Assembly: GCF_030285365.1 (NCBI RefSeq)
Contig: NZ_JASVDS010000002.1
Span: forward strand, 744,001 to 808,000
Direction: 5' to 3'
Length of the DNA: 64,000 nt
DNA from: Roseateles subflavus
GTDB taxonomy: Bacteria > Pseudomonadota > Gammaproteobacteria > Burkholderiales > Burkholderiaceae_C
The translations under genes and the position numbers were made by a program. Below, one piece after another: positions 9,461 through 17,047 of the stretch (position 1 is the stretch's first letter; every line of letters begins with the position of its first letter). The notes under the pieces were generated by a model. It saw only the letters and a program-made list of their open reading frames with translations. It did not search any database and was not told the DNA's origin.

Positions 9461-9816
9461 GCCCGCGCCGTCGCGCCCTCGCCAGCCTGGCTGGCCTTGC
9501 GATGATGCCGGCCCTGCTGGCGGCCTGTCAGAAGAAGCTGGAGGCCGCGCAGTTCGTGGGGCAGTGGAAGTCCTCGCGGCTGGCCCTGACCCCGATGCAC
9601 CTGCTGCCCAACGGCGAATGGGAGATCCGCACGCCCGAGGGCAAGGTCCTGCAGTACGGCCTGTGGCAGCTGGACGGGCAGCGCCTGGTCTGGACCTTCC
9701 GGGACGACAACGGCGACCTCGCCCGGGACGTCAACGCCGTGGTGTCCGTGGACGCCCGACGCTTCGTACTGCTCGAGCGGGACGGCTCGCAGACCACCTT
9801 TGACCGCCAGGACTGA
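9457..9816 (+). CDS. Small predicted lipoprotein of unknown function
   Basis: 119 aa. The N-terminus has Arg residues, a hydrophobic stretch and a lipobox LLAAC with the cysteine at about residue 24, so lipidation and membrane anchoring are expected. The mature part (FVGQWKSSRL, GEWEIRTPEGKVLQYGLWQL, VDARRFVLLERDG) reads as a small beta-rich domain like those in META-type or lipocalin-like proteins, but the family is not recognised. The start ATG overlaps the stop of the upstream J-like gene, and the next gene begins 6 bases after its stop. This placement between two J-type membrane proteins is the best clue to its role. Confidence 0.75.
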   Translation: MSPRRRALASLAGLAMMPALLAACQKKLEAAQFVGQWKSSRLALTPMHLLPNGEWEIRTPEGKVLQYGLWQLDGQRLVWTFRDDNGDLARDVNAVVSVDARRFVLLERDGSQTTFDRQD

Positions 9817-9822
9817 CGGCCT

Positions 9823-10797
9823 GTGAACCACTACGACACCCTCGAGGTCAGCAGCCGGGCAAGCCCGGAGGTGCTGCGCGCTGCCTACCGCAGCCTCATG
9901 CAGCGCTACCACCCTGACCGGCACCCGGACGATCCGCAAGCCGCCGCGCGCACGGCCGCCATCACGGAAGCCTACGACGTGCTGTCGGACCCGGCCCGCC
10001 GTGCCGCCTACGATGAGGCGCTGGCCGCTCAGCAGGCGTCGGCGGTGCCGGCCGGCGCTCATGCCGCGGGCGCGGCAGCGGCCGGCTCGTCCCGGGGCGC
10101 CCGGTCGGCGGGTGCGGCAGGGGCCGCCTCCGCGGGCCGGACCCGGGGGGGGGCGCGGGGGCCGGCGCGGGCGGCCACGCCGGTGTCGCTGGGGCGCTGG
10201 GCGATCGGTCTGGTGCTCGCGCTGGGCGCCGCGGCGCTGGTGGGCCATTACGGGGCGCAGCGGCCGGCAGAGGGCGACGACTGGGCCGCGCTGCGCCAGC
10301 GTTTCTCGGCCGGCGGCCACACCGAGGACGAGCTGCGCGAGATGCTGCGCCGCAAGGAGGCGCTCCTGCAGCAGTCACCGGCGCTGCGCGAGCGGGACGA
10401 CACGGAGCGTGCCCGGGACCTCGAGGCGCGCACGTTCCGGCTGCTGGATGCCAAGCTGGAGATCTACCTGGGCACGGGCGTGCTGACCGTCCCGCAGATT
10501 GAGTTGGTCCTCGGGAGCTTCGACGCCCAGACGCTGCGCAGCTACCTCCTCAAGAACCGCGAACTGCTGGTGGGCGACGTCACGCGGGCCCTGAACAACG
10601 CGAACGTGTCGAACCTGGTGGGGGCCGCCGGCGAGCAGTACGTGCAGACGCTGATCCAGGACACGCTGGTCAAGGCGATGGGCTCGCCGCCGGAGGAGCT
10701 CTATCCCTCGACCTGGCACGAGTCCCCGGGACGCTACGGCCTCCTGCGCGTGCAGCTGCCCCAGCACCTCAGCTATCGCCCGTACAACCCCGGCTGA
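9823..10797 (+). CDS. J-domain membrane protein
   Basis: 324 aa starting at a GTG; the first ATG downstream would remove much of the J domain. Residues 2-65 are a standard J domain (YDTLEVSSRASPE, the HPD in RYHPDRHPDD, then AYDVLSDPARRAAYDE). An Ala/Gly-rich linker leads to one transmembrane helix near residues 127-147 (AIGLVLALGAAALVGHY). The remaining 175 residues are a soluble domain of unknown family with helical DDTERARDLEARTF and VLGSFDAQTL segments. The intact HPD means it can probably recruit DnaK, with the J domain predicted to be cytoplasmic. It is the third gene of the J-like/lipoprotein/J cluster. Confidence 0.83.
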   Translation: MNHYDTLEVSSRASPEVLRAAYRSLMQRYHPDRHPDDPQAAARTAAITEAYDVLSDPARRAAYDEALAAQQASAVPAGAHAAGAAAAGSSRGARSAGAAGAASAGRTRGGARGPARAATPVSLGRWAIGLVLALGAAALVGHYGAQRPAEGDDWAALRQRFSAGGHTEDELREMLRRKEALLQQSPALRERDDTERARDLEARTFRLLDAKLEIYLGTGVLTVPQIELVLGSFDAQTLRSYLLKNRELLVGDVTRALNNANVSNLVGAAGEQYVQTLIQDTLVKAMGSPPEELYPSTWHESPGRYGLLRVQLPQHLSYRPYNPG

Positions 10798-10978
10798 ACC
10801 GGGGTGGGCAGGCGTCCCGAGGGCGGGCGGCAGGTATGAGCCTCCGTTCGTCGGGCATCCCTGCGTTTCGTCACGCCCGGCAGCCCGTTGGCAACTTCCC
10901 TGAAGACAGCGCCGACGAGGGCCGCTATGGTGCCGCCAGATCCGCAGCCATCCGTGCCGCGGGCGACCGGAGGACCTG
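10798..10978. other. Intergenic region upstream of the LiaF-like pair
   Basis: 181 bases with no coding frame I would support. It presumably holds the promoter for the two membrane-protein genes that follow; no clear consensus boxes are visible. The end contains the SD CGGAGGACCTG before the ATG at 10979. Confidence 0.4.
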
Positions 10979-11377
10979 ATGAACATCGAACAGCAGCAGG
11001 AGCGCGCGTTGCGCCGCGCCGAACGGAGGCGCCGTGATGCGCGAGGCGAAGGGCGCAGCGGCTTCGGCATCTTCCTGATCGTGGCGGGCGTGGCGCTGCT
11101 GGTGCACCGGCATGGCTGGCCGAGCTGGTTCCAGTTCGAGGCGCCGTGGTCCCTGGTGATCGCCGCCGTCGCAGCCCTGAGCCTCGTGCTCGCGCGGAGC
11201 GCCCGCAGCCTCACCCGCGCGCTCTTCCTCGGTGCCGTCGCCGCCTGGTTCTATGCCTGCGAGACCGGCTGGTATGACTTCAGCTTCCGCGAGTCCTGGC
11301 CCTGGCTGCTGATCGCGCTGGGCGTCGCCAAGATCCTGCATTTCGTCCTGGAACGTTTCGATGAGGAGGCCGCATGA
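10979..11377 (+). CDS. Small multi-pass membrane protein, LiaI/LiaF-type transmembrane region
   Basis: 132 aa. A basic N-terminal tail (about 25 residues) is followed by hydrophobic segments (GIFLIVAGVALLV, WSLVIAAVAALSLVLA, ALFLGAVAAWFY, WPWLLIALGVAKILHF). That pattern matches the membrane-spanning part of LiaI/LiaF-like proteins involved in envelope stress sensing. SD GGAGG precedes the ATG. The stop overlaps the next start (ATGA), so it is translated together with the larger LiaF-like protein. The functional assignment is by resemblance only. Confidence 0.65.
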   Translation: MNIEQQQERALRRAERRRRDARGEGRSGFGIFLIVAGVALLVHRHGWPSWFQFEAPWSLVIAAVAALSLVLARSARSLTRALFLGAVAAWFYACETGWYDFSFRESWPWLLIALGVAKILHFVLERFDEEAA

Positions 11378-12141
11378 GCATGCCCGACCACTCCGGCCCC
11401 TCGTCGGGCCCGCAAACCCCCCCGACCACGCCAGCGCCCCGGCGGGCGCCCAGCCACCAGCTGTGGCTGGGCCTGGCGCTGGTCCTGGCGGGGTGCACCT
11501 TCCTCCTGGACAGCCTCCACCTCGTCGAGCTGCGCCACTACCTGCCGTTCTGGCCGGTGCTCATCATCGCCCTGGGCGCGGCGCGCCTGCTGACGGCCGC
11601 GCCGAATGACAAGGGCGAGCAGGTGGTGGGTGGCGTGCTGCTCGCGATCGGTTGCTTCCTGCTGTTCCGCCGGCTGGGCTGGCTGCACATGGACTTCCGG
11701 GACCTCTGGCCGCTGTTCCTGATCGGCGTGGGCGGCATGCTCCTGACCCGTCGCCCCGGCCAGGGGGGGATGCCTGGGAAGGCCGGCCTGTTCGGCCATG
11801 GCCGGCAGGACCACCCGGGCGGTCCGCTGGACGTCAAGGCGGTGCTGAGCGGGCAGCAGGTCCGCGTGCAGGCACAGGACTTCACCGGCGGGCAGGTGCA
11901 GGTGGCGCTGGGCGGGGTCGAGCTGGATCTGAGCCAGGCGGGCTTCCAGCGTGCCGTGATCGACGTGTCCCTCGTGATGGCCGGCCTGGAGCTGCGAGTG
12001 CCGACGGACTGCCGGGTGCGCGTCACGGCCTCGTCGGTGCTGGGGCAGGTCGAGGACAAGACCCATCCGCCGCTGGCCGCGGCCCGCGAACTGGAAGTCC
12101 GCGGCTCGCTGGTGCTCGGGGGCATCACCATCCGCCATTGA
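11374..12141 (+). CDS. LiaF-like membrane protein with C-terminal beta-repeat domain
   Basis: 255 aa. A Pro-rich start is followed by paired transmembrane helices (LWLGLALVLAGCTFLL, LPFWPVLIIALGAARLL, VGGVLLAIGCFLLF, LWPLFLIGVGGMLL). A soluble C-terminal domain of regular beta strands follows, with DVKAVLSG, VQVALGGVELDLSQA, AVIDVSLVMAGLELRVP and a final LVLGGITI. This is the shape of the cell-wall-active-antibiotic response (LiaF/DUF2154-type) family, where the beta domain modulates a two-component sensor. No such sensor is in the window. The gene overlaps the upstream membrane protein by 4 bases. Confidence 0.75.
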   Translation: MSMPDHSGPSSGPQTPPTTPAPRRAPSHQLWLGLALVLAGCTFLLDSLHLVELRHYLPFWPVLIIALGAARLLTAAPNDKGEQVVGGVLLAIGCFLLFRRLGWLHMDFRDLWPLFLIGVGGMLLTRRPGQGGMPGKAGLFGHGRQDHPGGPLDVKAVLSGQQVRVQAQDFTGGQVQVALGGVELDLSQAGFQRAVIDVSLVMAGLELRVPTDCRVRVTASSVLGQVEDKTHPPLAAARELEVRGSLVLGGITIRH

Positions 12142-12207
12142 TGCCGCCGGCGACCCCCGGGGCCTGCCCGTGAGGGCGGACGGCCGGGCGTGGCGGGATC
12201 GGCGGGA

Positions 12208-12792
12208 TCAGCGGACGCCCGGCACCGTGCTGCAGTTGGCCACGCCGAAACGGTCCACGAAGAGGCGGAACTCCTGGCCCGGCTTCAGGGCCGACCACTG
12301 CTGCAGGGTCAGCCGGCAGGTCCAGTCGCGCGCCTGGCTGTCGACCATGACGACCTCGTAGATCCCCTTGTACTTGCTGATGCGCTCGGCGCCGGGCTGC
12401 CCCGGCGGCACGGCGGCGAGCGTCGGCGTGCCCCAGTACGGAGGCTGCGGATGCTCGCCTTGCGCACGCACGGCGCGCAGCGTGCGCCATTGCAGGCCCG
12501 TGTAGCGGCAGTGCGGGCTGGCCTCGGGCCGCTGGCCGGTGGGGTCGTCCATCAGCTTGCGCTGGACCTCCTGCACGCCGTCTGGCATCTCGTCGCACCA
12601 GCTGGAGTCATGGACCTCCGAGAGGCGTTCGATCTCGATGTCGCGCTGCCAGCGCAGGGTCTGGATGGTGACCCATTCACCGCGCGGGCCGAACAGCTTC
12701 CAGCCCAGGGGCGCGAACAGGAGCGCGATGACCAGGGCGGCGATGCGGTGCTGACGGTCGCGGTTGGAGAGGTAGTCGAGGCGGGCGGACAT
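12208..12792 (-). CDS. Membrane-anchored exported protein of unknown function
   Basis: 194 aa. A short positive N-terminus, then one hydrophobic helix at about 18-34 (IAALVIALLFAPLGWKLF), then a soluble domain. The pairs of cysteines in the soluble part (WCDEM, HCRY, WTCRLTL, NCSTV) would suit disulfides in the periplasm. No family recognised. No clear SD is seen, so the start is less sure. It is convergent with the LiaF-like gene, 66 bases apart. Confidence 0.65.
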   Translation of the reverse strand: MSARLDYLSNRDRQHRIAALVIALLFAPLGWKLFGPRGEWVTIQTLRWQRDIEIERLSEVHDSSWCDEMPDGVQEVQRKLMDDPTGQRPEASPHCRYTGLQWRTLRAVRAQGEHPQPPYWGTPTLAAVPPGQPGAERISKYKGIYEVVMVDSQARDWTCRLTLQQWSALKPGQEFRLFVDRFGVANCSTVPGVR

Positions 12793-12891
12793 GCGGCGAT
12801 TGTCGCGGCTGTGCCGACGCCGGCCGGCGCGGGCGGGCGCTTGCGGGCCGGGCAGCGCCCAGGCCTGGCGCTGTCCGGATCCCGTCCTGGC

Positions 12892-13674
12892 TCAGGCGGG
12901 CTGGCCCTCGCGGCGTCGTTGCTCGCGGCGCAGTCGCACGGCTTCGGTCACGGCGGCGAGCTCCTCACTTTGGCGGGCCAGCTCGCCGCGCAGGCGCATG
13001 TGGTCACTGACGGCGTCGTCCAGCGGGCCGAGGTCGGTGCGGACGCCGTCCCAGGCGGGGTGGGCCGCCCCCTGCAGCCGCGTGTCGCGGTCACGGCCCG
13101 AGCGCCACAGCCGCCCCAGCATGAGGCCGCCCAGCAGGGCTGCCAGGCTGCTGCACACCAGCAGGGCGCCCAGGTGGCGCTGGAGCCGGGAGGCCTCCAG
13201 CGGCGGGGCCGTCGCTTCCAGGGATCGCACCTGCAAGGACCAGCGGATGGCCGGGGCGCCCGGGGCGCTCAGCCCGGTCGTCACGGGAATGATCCAGTTC
13301 GCCTCGCCCGACAGACCCTCATGCAGCCGGGTGGGGGCGGCGGCACTCAGCCAGCCTTCGGTCCAGGCGGGCTTGTCGGCCACCAGGAGCAGTTCGGAGC
13401 GGAAGGGGCTGCTGTTCACATAGGCCGAGAAAAGGCCCAGCGCACGCTGGCGGGCGCGGAACTCGAGGACCTCGTCCTGCGCGACGCCGGGTTCGCTCAG
13501 GGATCTGCTCAGCACCACGGCGAGCTTCCTCAGGGCCTGGTACTCGGCGGCACGCGGGTCCGGTTGCAGCGGCAGCGGCAAGGCGGCCTGCAGGCTCTGG
13601 TACTGGTGGCAGCTCAGCCCGAGCAGCCCGGCCATCGCAAGCAGGGCCAGCCCCAGGCGCCAGCGTCGTGACAT
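12892..13674 (-). CDS. Two-helix membrane protein with periplasmic domain, unknown function
   Basis: 260 aa from the ATG at 13674, which has GGGAGA a few bases upstream; a longer frame to 13773 is not needed. A signal-anchor (LGLALLAMAGLLGLSC) and a second helix near residues 165-185 (LGALLVCSSLAALLGGLMLG) bracket a periplasmic region. The region after the second helix is charged and helical (LRGELARQSEELAAVTEAV), and probably coiled. This resembles the input half of a sensor, but there is no kinase, GGDEF or MCP signalling domain. It may interact with a separate partner. Function unknown. Confidence 0.65.
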   Translation of the reverse strand: MSRRWRLGLALLAMAGLLGLSCHQYQSLQAALPLPLQPDPRAAEYQALRKLAVVLSRSLSEPGVAQDEVLEFRARQRALGLFSAYVNSSPFRSELLLVADKPAWTEGWLSAAAPTRLHEGLSGEANWIIPVTTGLSAPGAPAIRWSLQVRSLEATAPPLEASRLQRHLGALLVCSSLAALLGGLMLGRLWRSGRDRDTRLQGAAHPAWDGVRTDLGPLDDAVSDHMRLRGELARQSEELAAVTEAVRLRREQRRREGQPA

Positions 13675-13803
13675 GTGATTTCTCCCTGAGTGCGGGCATC
13701 CTAGGGAACCGGCACCCGGGCGTCGCTCAGGGTTTGCACTCGCGCCGCGCCCCCGGGCCGTGCACTTGTGCACGAACGGCCGTTCGGCGCGTCCGCCCCG
13801 CGG

Positions 13804-14181
13804 TCAGGGCGCGGCGGTGCCCGCCGAGCGGGAGACGAACTGCGCCAGGGCCTCCATGTCGGCGGCGTCCAGCTTGCCGGCGTAGCTGGGCATCACGCCC
13901 AGGCCGCTCTGCAGCACGCGCCGCACGCGGGCGGCGTCCGGCTTGAGCTCGTCCAGCACCGGGCCGATCTGCCCGTCGCTGCCGGCCGCCGCCAGGGTGT
14001 GGCACAGGGCGCAAGGCGGGGCGGCCTTGCCCGTGAAGAGGGCGCGGCCGCGCTGCATCTGGGCGTCCAGCCCATTCGCAGCGCCCTGGGCGACGGCGCC
14101 GGTGCCGACGCCCAGGCCCAGGCCCAGCAGCATCGCGAGCAGGGCCGGACGCCGCGACGGCGCGGGGTCAGGTCTTGCCAT
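13804..14181 (-). CDS. sorB: Sulfite dehydrogenase cytochrome c subunit, SorB-like
   Basis: 125-aa secreted c-type cytochrome. A hydrophobic signal ends near GAVAQG; the single haem site is CALCH (C57, C60, H61) and the likely axial methionine is M97 in GVMPSYAG. It overlaps the stop of the molybdopterin oxidoreductase gene by one base (TGATG). By analogy with SorAB it would accept electrons from SorA in the periplasm. Small cytochromes of this kind are poorly distinguishable by sequence, so the SorB name rests on the gene pairing. Confidence 0.85.
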   Translation of the reverse strand: MARPDPAPSRRPALLAMLLGLGLGVGTGAVAQGAANGLDAQMQRGRALFTGKAAPPCALCHTLAAAGSDGQIGPVLDELKPDAARVRRVLQSGLGVMPSYAGKLDAADMEALAQFVSRSAGTAAP

Positions 14182-15410
14182 CAGGCCACCGCCAGCGAGA
14201 TGGCGTGGTCGCGCCAGCTGTTGTTGTTGTAGCCATGGGCGTTCTCGACGCGCTCGGCCGGCTGGACCTGTCCGGCCGAGTCGACGGCGCGGCTGGCGAC
14301 CTGGTAGCTGCCGGGGGCCAGCTTCACCTCGAGGCTGAACTGGCGCCAGGCGAAGCGGCCGAGGTCCGGTCCCACGAGGCGGGCGGTCTGCCAGGTCTGG
14401 CCGCCGTCCGTGCTGACCTCCACGCGTTCGATCGCGCGCGTGCCGCCGAAGGCCACGCCGTGGAGCTGCACCAGGCCGGCCTTCACGGGGCCGCCGTCCG
14501 ACAGCGGGCCGTTGATCCAGGACTTGACGTTCATCTCCCAGACGGAGGCCTGGTCCGGGCTGCTCTGGCCGCCCGGCGGCGTCATGCGGTAGCCGTGCGC
14601 CATGATCTTGGCCTTGGACTCGGTGCTGCCGAAGGCCAGGCGCTTGATGTACTTGATGTTGTTGACGCCCTGGTAGCCCGGCACGATCAGCCGCAGCGGG
14701 CCGCCGTGCGCCAGCGACAGCGGCTCGCCGTTCATCTCCCAGGCCAGCAGGCAGTCGCCCAGGGCCTTGATGGGCACGGAGCGCTCGACGACCACGCTCA
14801 GCGGGTCCACGCCCTCGGGCAGCTTCTCGCCGCCCGTGCCGGTGATGAAGACCGCGCCGTCCGCCAGGCCGCCCAAGGCCGCCACGACATTGCGCACGGG
14901 CACGCCGCTCCACAGCACGCAGCCGGCCGCGCCGACCGTCCAGGGCGTGCCGCTGGGCTTGCTGGGGAAGAAGCCGCGGCCATTGCCGGAGCACTGCAGC
15001 ACCGTGGCCACGGTCTCGAGGCCCAGCGTCTTGAGCTCGGCCAGCGTCAGCGAGCGGGGCTGCTTCACGCCCTCGACGTCCAGCGTCCAGGCGTCGCGGT
15101 TCTCGACGATGGCGGCGTCGGGCGCGGGCAGGTTGTTGCGGATGTAGAGCTGCTGCGCCGGCGTGATCACGCTGCTGCCGAAGGCGCTGCGGCGCGTCTC
15201 GATGGTGGTGGCGCTGTGGACCACGACGGCGGACGGGTTCTTCCAGGCAGCGTAGGCCGGCAGCGGCTTGGCCGCGGGGGCGGCGAGCGGCGTGGTGGCC
15301 GAGGTCTGGGCCTGCGCCCAGCCGCTGAGGCCCAGGGCGCCCAGTGCGGTGGCGGCTCCGCCCAGCACGCGGCGGCGGGCGATCAGGTCGTCATGGCTCT
15401 TGGTGGTCAT
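14181..15410 (-). CDS. sorA: Sulfite dehydrogenase molybdenum subunit, SorA/SoxC family
   Basis: Oxidises sulfite to sulfate in the periplasm using a molybdopterin cofactor. 409 aa starting at 15410, where AGGAG precedes the ATG. The N-terminus carries a twin-arginine-type signal (ARRRVLGG followed by a hydrophobic stretch ending AQA), as needed for export of the folded cofactor enzyme. The molybdenum-ligand cysteine is C140 in LQCSGNGR, and the C-terminal half is the usual dimerisation domain (TDGGQTWQTA, VASRAVDSAGQVQP). SoxC is a close relative; the adjacent single-haem cytochrome and the absence of other sox genes favour SorA. Divergent from the rhodanese fusion gene. Confidence 0.9.
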   Translation of the reverse strand: MTTKSHDDLIARRRVLGGAATALGALGLSGWAQAQTSATTPLAAPAAKPLPAYAAWKNPSAVVVHSATTIETRRSAFGSSVITPAQQLYIRNNLPAPDAAIVENRDAWTLDVEGVKQPRSLTLAELKTLGLETVATVLQCSGNGRGFFPSKPSGTPWTVGAAGCVLWSGVPVRNVVAALGGLADGAVFITGTGGEKLPEGVDPLSVVVERSVPIKALGDCLLAWEMNGEPLSLAHGGPLRLIVPGYQGVNNIKYIKRLAFGSTESKAKIMAHGYRMTPPGGQSSPDQASVWEMNVKSWINGPLSDGGPVKAGLVQLHGVAFGGTRAIERVEVSTDGGQTWQTARLVGPDLGRFAWRQFSLEVKLAPGSYQVASRAVDSAGQVQPAERVENAHGYNNNSWRDHAISLAVA

Positions 15411-15598
15411 GGTGGCTCCTCTTGTGATGGTGTGGCCCGGTGGGCGCTGCGCGCATTGTGAGGGCAGCGGATGACAGCAAGTCCCCGCTGGACAGGACGC
15501 AGCTGTGACGATCTGAAACAAAACTCACCGACATTCGACAGAGAGTGAGCACCTGTCGCACTACGCTTCAGGCCTATCAAGAACAGTTGGGGAAAATC

Positions 15599-16780
15599 AT
15601 GAGGAAAGCTGGCAACGCGAGCGTCCTGGGCCGGGCGTCCGCCACCATGCTGGGCGTGCTGCTTGCGGGGCAGGTGCACGCGGCGGTCAATGCCATGGTG
15701 GTGGTCGAGCCTACGGCGCGCAAGGCGGGGCTGATCGTTTCGCAGCAGGGGGTCGAGGCCGGCCTGGGCAAGGTGCTCGGCCAGCCCGTGAGCCTCGCCA
15801 CCAGCGAGGACCTGACCGACATGATGCGTGCCACGCGAAGCGGCGGCTACGAGCTCTTCATCGGCCCGGCGCAGATTGCGGCCTCGGCCCTCAGCCGCGG
15901 CTACGAGCTGCTGGGCGCCACGCAGGGCTCGGAGCCCTTCGTGCTGGTCGTCCGCGCCGATGTGGCCGACCTCGGCGCGCTGCGCGGGCGTCGCCTCTAC
16001 CTGCCGCAGCAGGATTCCATCTACACCTACATGGCGCGCGGCCTGCTCACGCAGGGCGGGCTGTCGATGCAGGATCTGCGCGTGGCCCACGAGCGCTATC
16101 CGCAGGCCGGTCTGGCTGCGTTGCTGGTGGGCAGCGCCGATGCCACCGTCGTGCGCCAGAGCGAGTGGAAGGACTGGCAGGGACAGCATGGCACCGCCGC
16201 CAAGGTGCTGGCCAGCTCCGAACCGGTGCCGGGCGGCTTCAGCGTCGTCGTCAAGAAGGACATGCCGGCCGACGCCCGCGCGCGCCTGGCGCAGTGGTTT
16301 GCCGCCGTGCCCGCCAGCACCGGCCTGACGCAGGCGAAGTTCAAGCCGGAGATGCAGGAGTACAAGCGCGTGGCGGACCTCGGCCACTTCACGCCCACGC
16401 AGCTGCCCGGCGTGACGCGCGTGACGGCGCGCGAGGCCCAGCAGCTGCAGGCCAAGGGCGCCGTGCTGGTGGACACCCGCATCGAGAAGGAATACAGCGC
16501 GCGCCACATCCGCGGGGCGCTGTGGGTGCCCTACGTCGAGAAGAGCCTCAAGGACGTCGCCTTCAACCCGGCGATGGACGACTTCAGCGCGCTCGACAAG
16601 GCCGACAAGCTCAAGCCCTCGCAGGCGGTGATCTTCGCCTGCAACGGCGCGGAGTGCTGGAAGTCCTACAAGGCGGCGAAGCAGGCCCAGGCCAAGGGCT
16701 TCAAGACCGTGTACTGGCTGCGCGGCGGCCTGCCCGAGTGGGAAGCCGAGGGCCTGCCGGTGGAGTCGGCCGGCAGCTGA
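15599..16780 (+). CDS. Fusion of PhnD-like periplasmic binding protein and rhodanese domain
   Basis: 393 aa starting at 15599 after GGGGAAAATC. Residues 1-28 form a signal peptide (VLLAGQVHA). Residues about 30-265 resemble phosphate/phosphonate ABC binding proteins of the PhnD type (GYELFIGPAQIAASAL, LYLPQQDSIYTYMARGL, LLVGSADATVV). Residues about 275-390 are a rhodanese domain (VLVDTRIEKEYSARHIRGA) with an active-site loop ACNGAECWKS in which C348 is the predicted persulfide cysteine; C353 lies close by. It faces sorAB across a shared promoter region, which suggests a role in periplasmic sulfur oxidation or sulfane-sulfur transfer. No ABC permease is nearby, so classical transport is doubtful. 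Confidence 0.85.
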   Translation: MRKAGNASVLGRASATMLGVLLAGQVHAAVNAMVVVEPTARKAGLIVSQQGVEAGLGKVLGQPVSLATSEDLTDMMRATRSGGYELFIGPAQIAASALSRGYELLGATQGSEPFVLVVRADVADLGALRGRRLYLPQQDSIYTYMARGLLTQGGLSMQDLRVAHERYPQAGLAALLVGSADATVVRQSEWKDWQGQHGTAAKVLASSEPVPGGFSVVVKKDMPADARARLAQWFAAVPASTGLTQAKFKPEMQEYKRVADLGHFTPTQLPGVTRVTAREAQQLQAKGAVLVDTRIEKEYSARHIRGALWVPYVEKSLKDVAFNPAMDDFSALDKADKLKPSQAVIFACNGAECWKSYKAAKQAQAKGFKTVYWLRGGLPEWEAEGLPVESAGS

Positions 16781-16803
16781 TCGCCTGCCGCTCGTTGCTC
16801 GAT

Positions 16804-16829
16804 ACGCCGGGCCCGTGCCCGGCGTTTTT
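16804..16829 (+). terminator. Rho-independent terminator
   Basis: Perfect 9-bp stem (ACGCCGGGC with GCCCGGCGT), 4-base loop, then TTTT. It follows the rhodanese-fusion stop by 24 bases. Confidence 0.92.
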
Positions 16830-17047
16830 CATGGCGCGCCGTCTGCGCGCCCGCCCGTCGCGCGAAGCCACGAAACGCGCCGTTCGTGCCTCCATGTTTT
16901 CCCGATTTCCCTGTCCCTTGCACACCTGACGGGGCCCTGTAGGGCCTGACAGTTGGCGCCCCGGGAGGGGGTTCCTAGAGTCGCTGGCAGCTTGTGCACT
17001 GCCACGGGGGTGGTGCACGGCGCCCCTCAAACTCGATGGAGTCACCA

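Noticed and set aside
16994-17047. Upstream in-frame ATG as the start of the M35 protease
   Set aside because: The added residues precede a good signal peptide and the SD fits the ATG at 17048.
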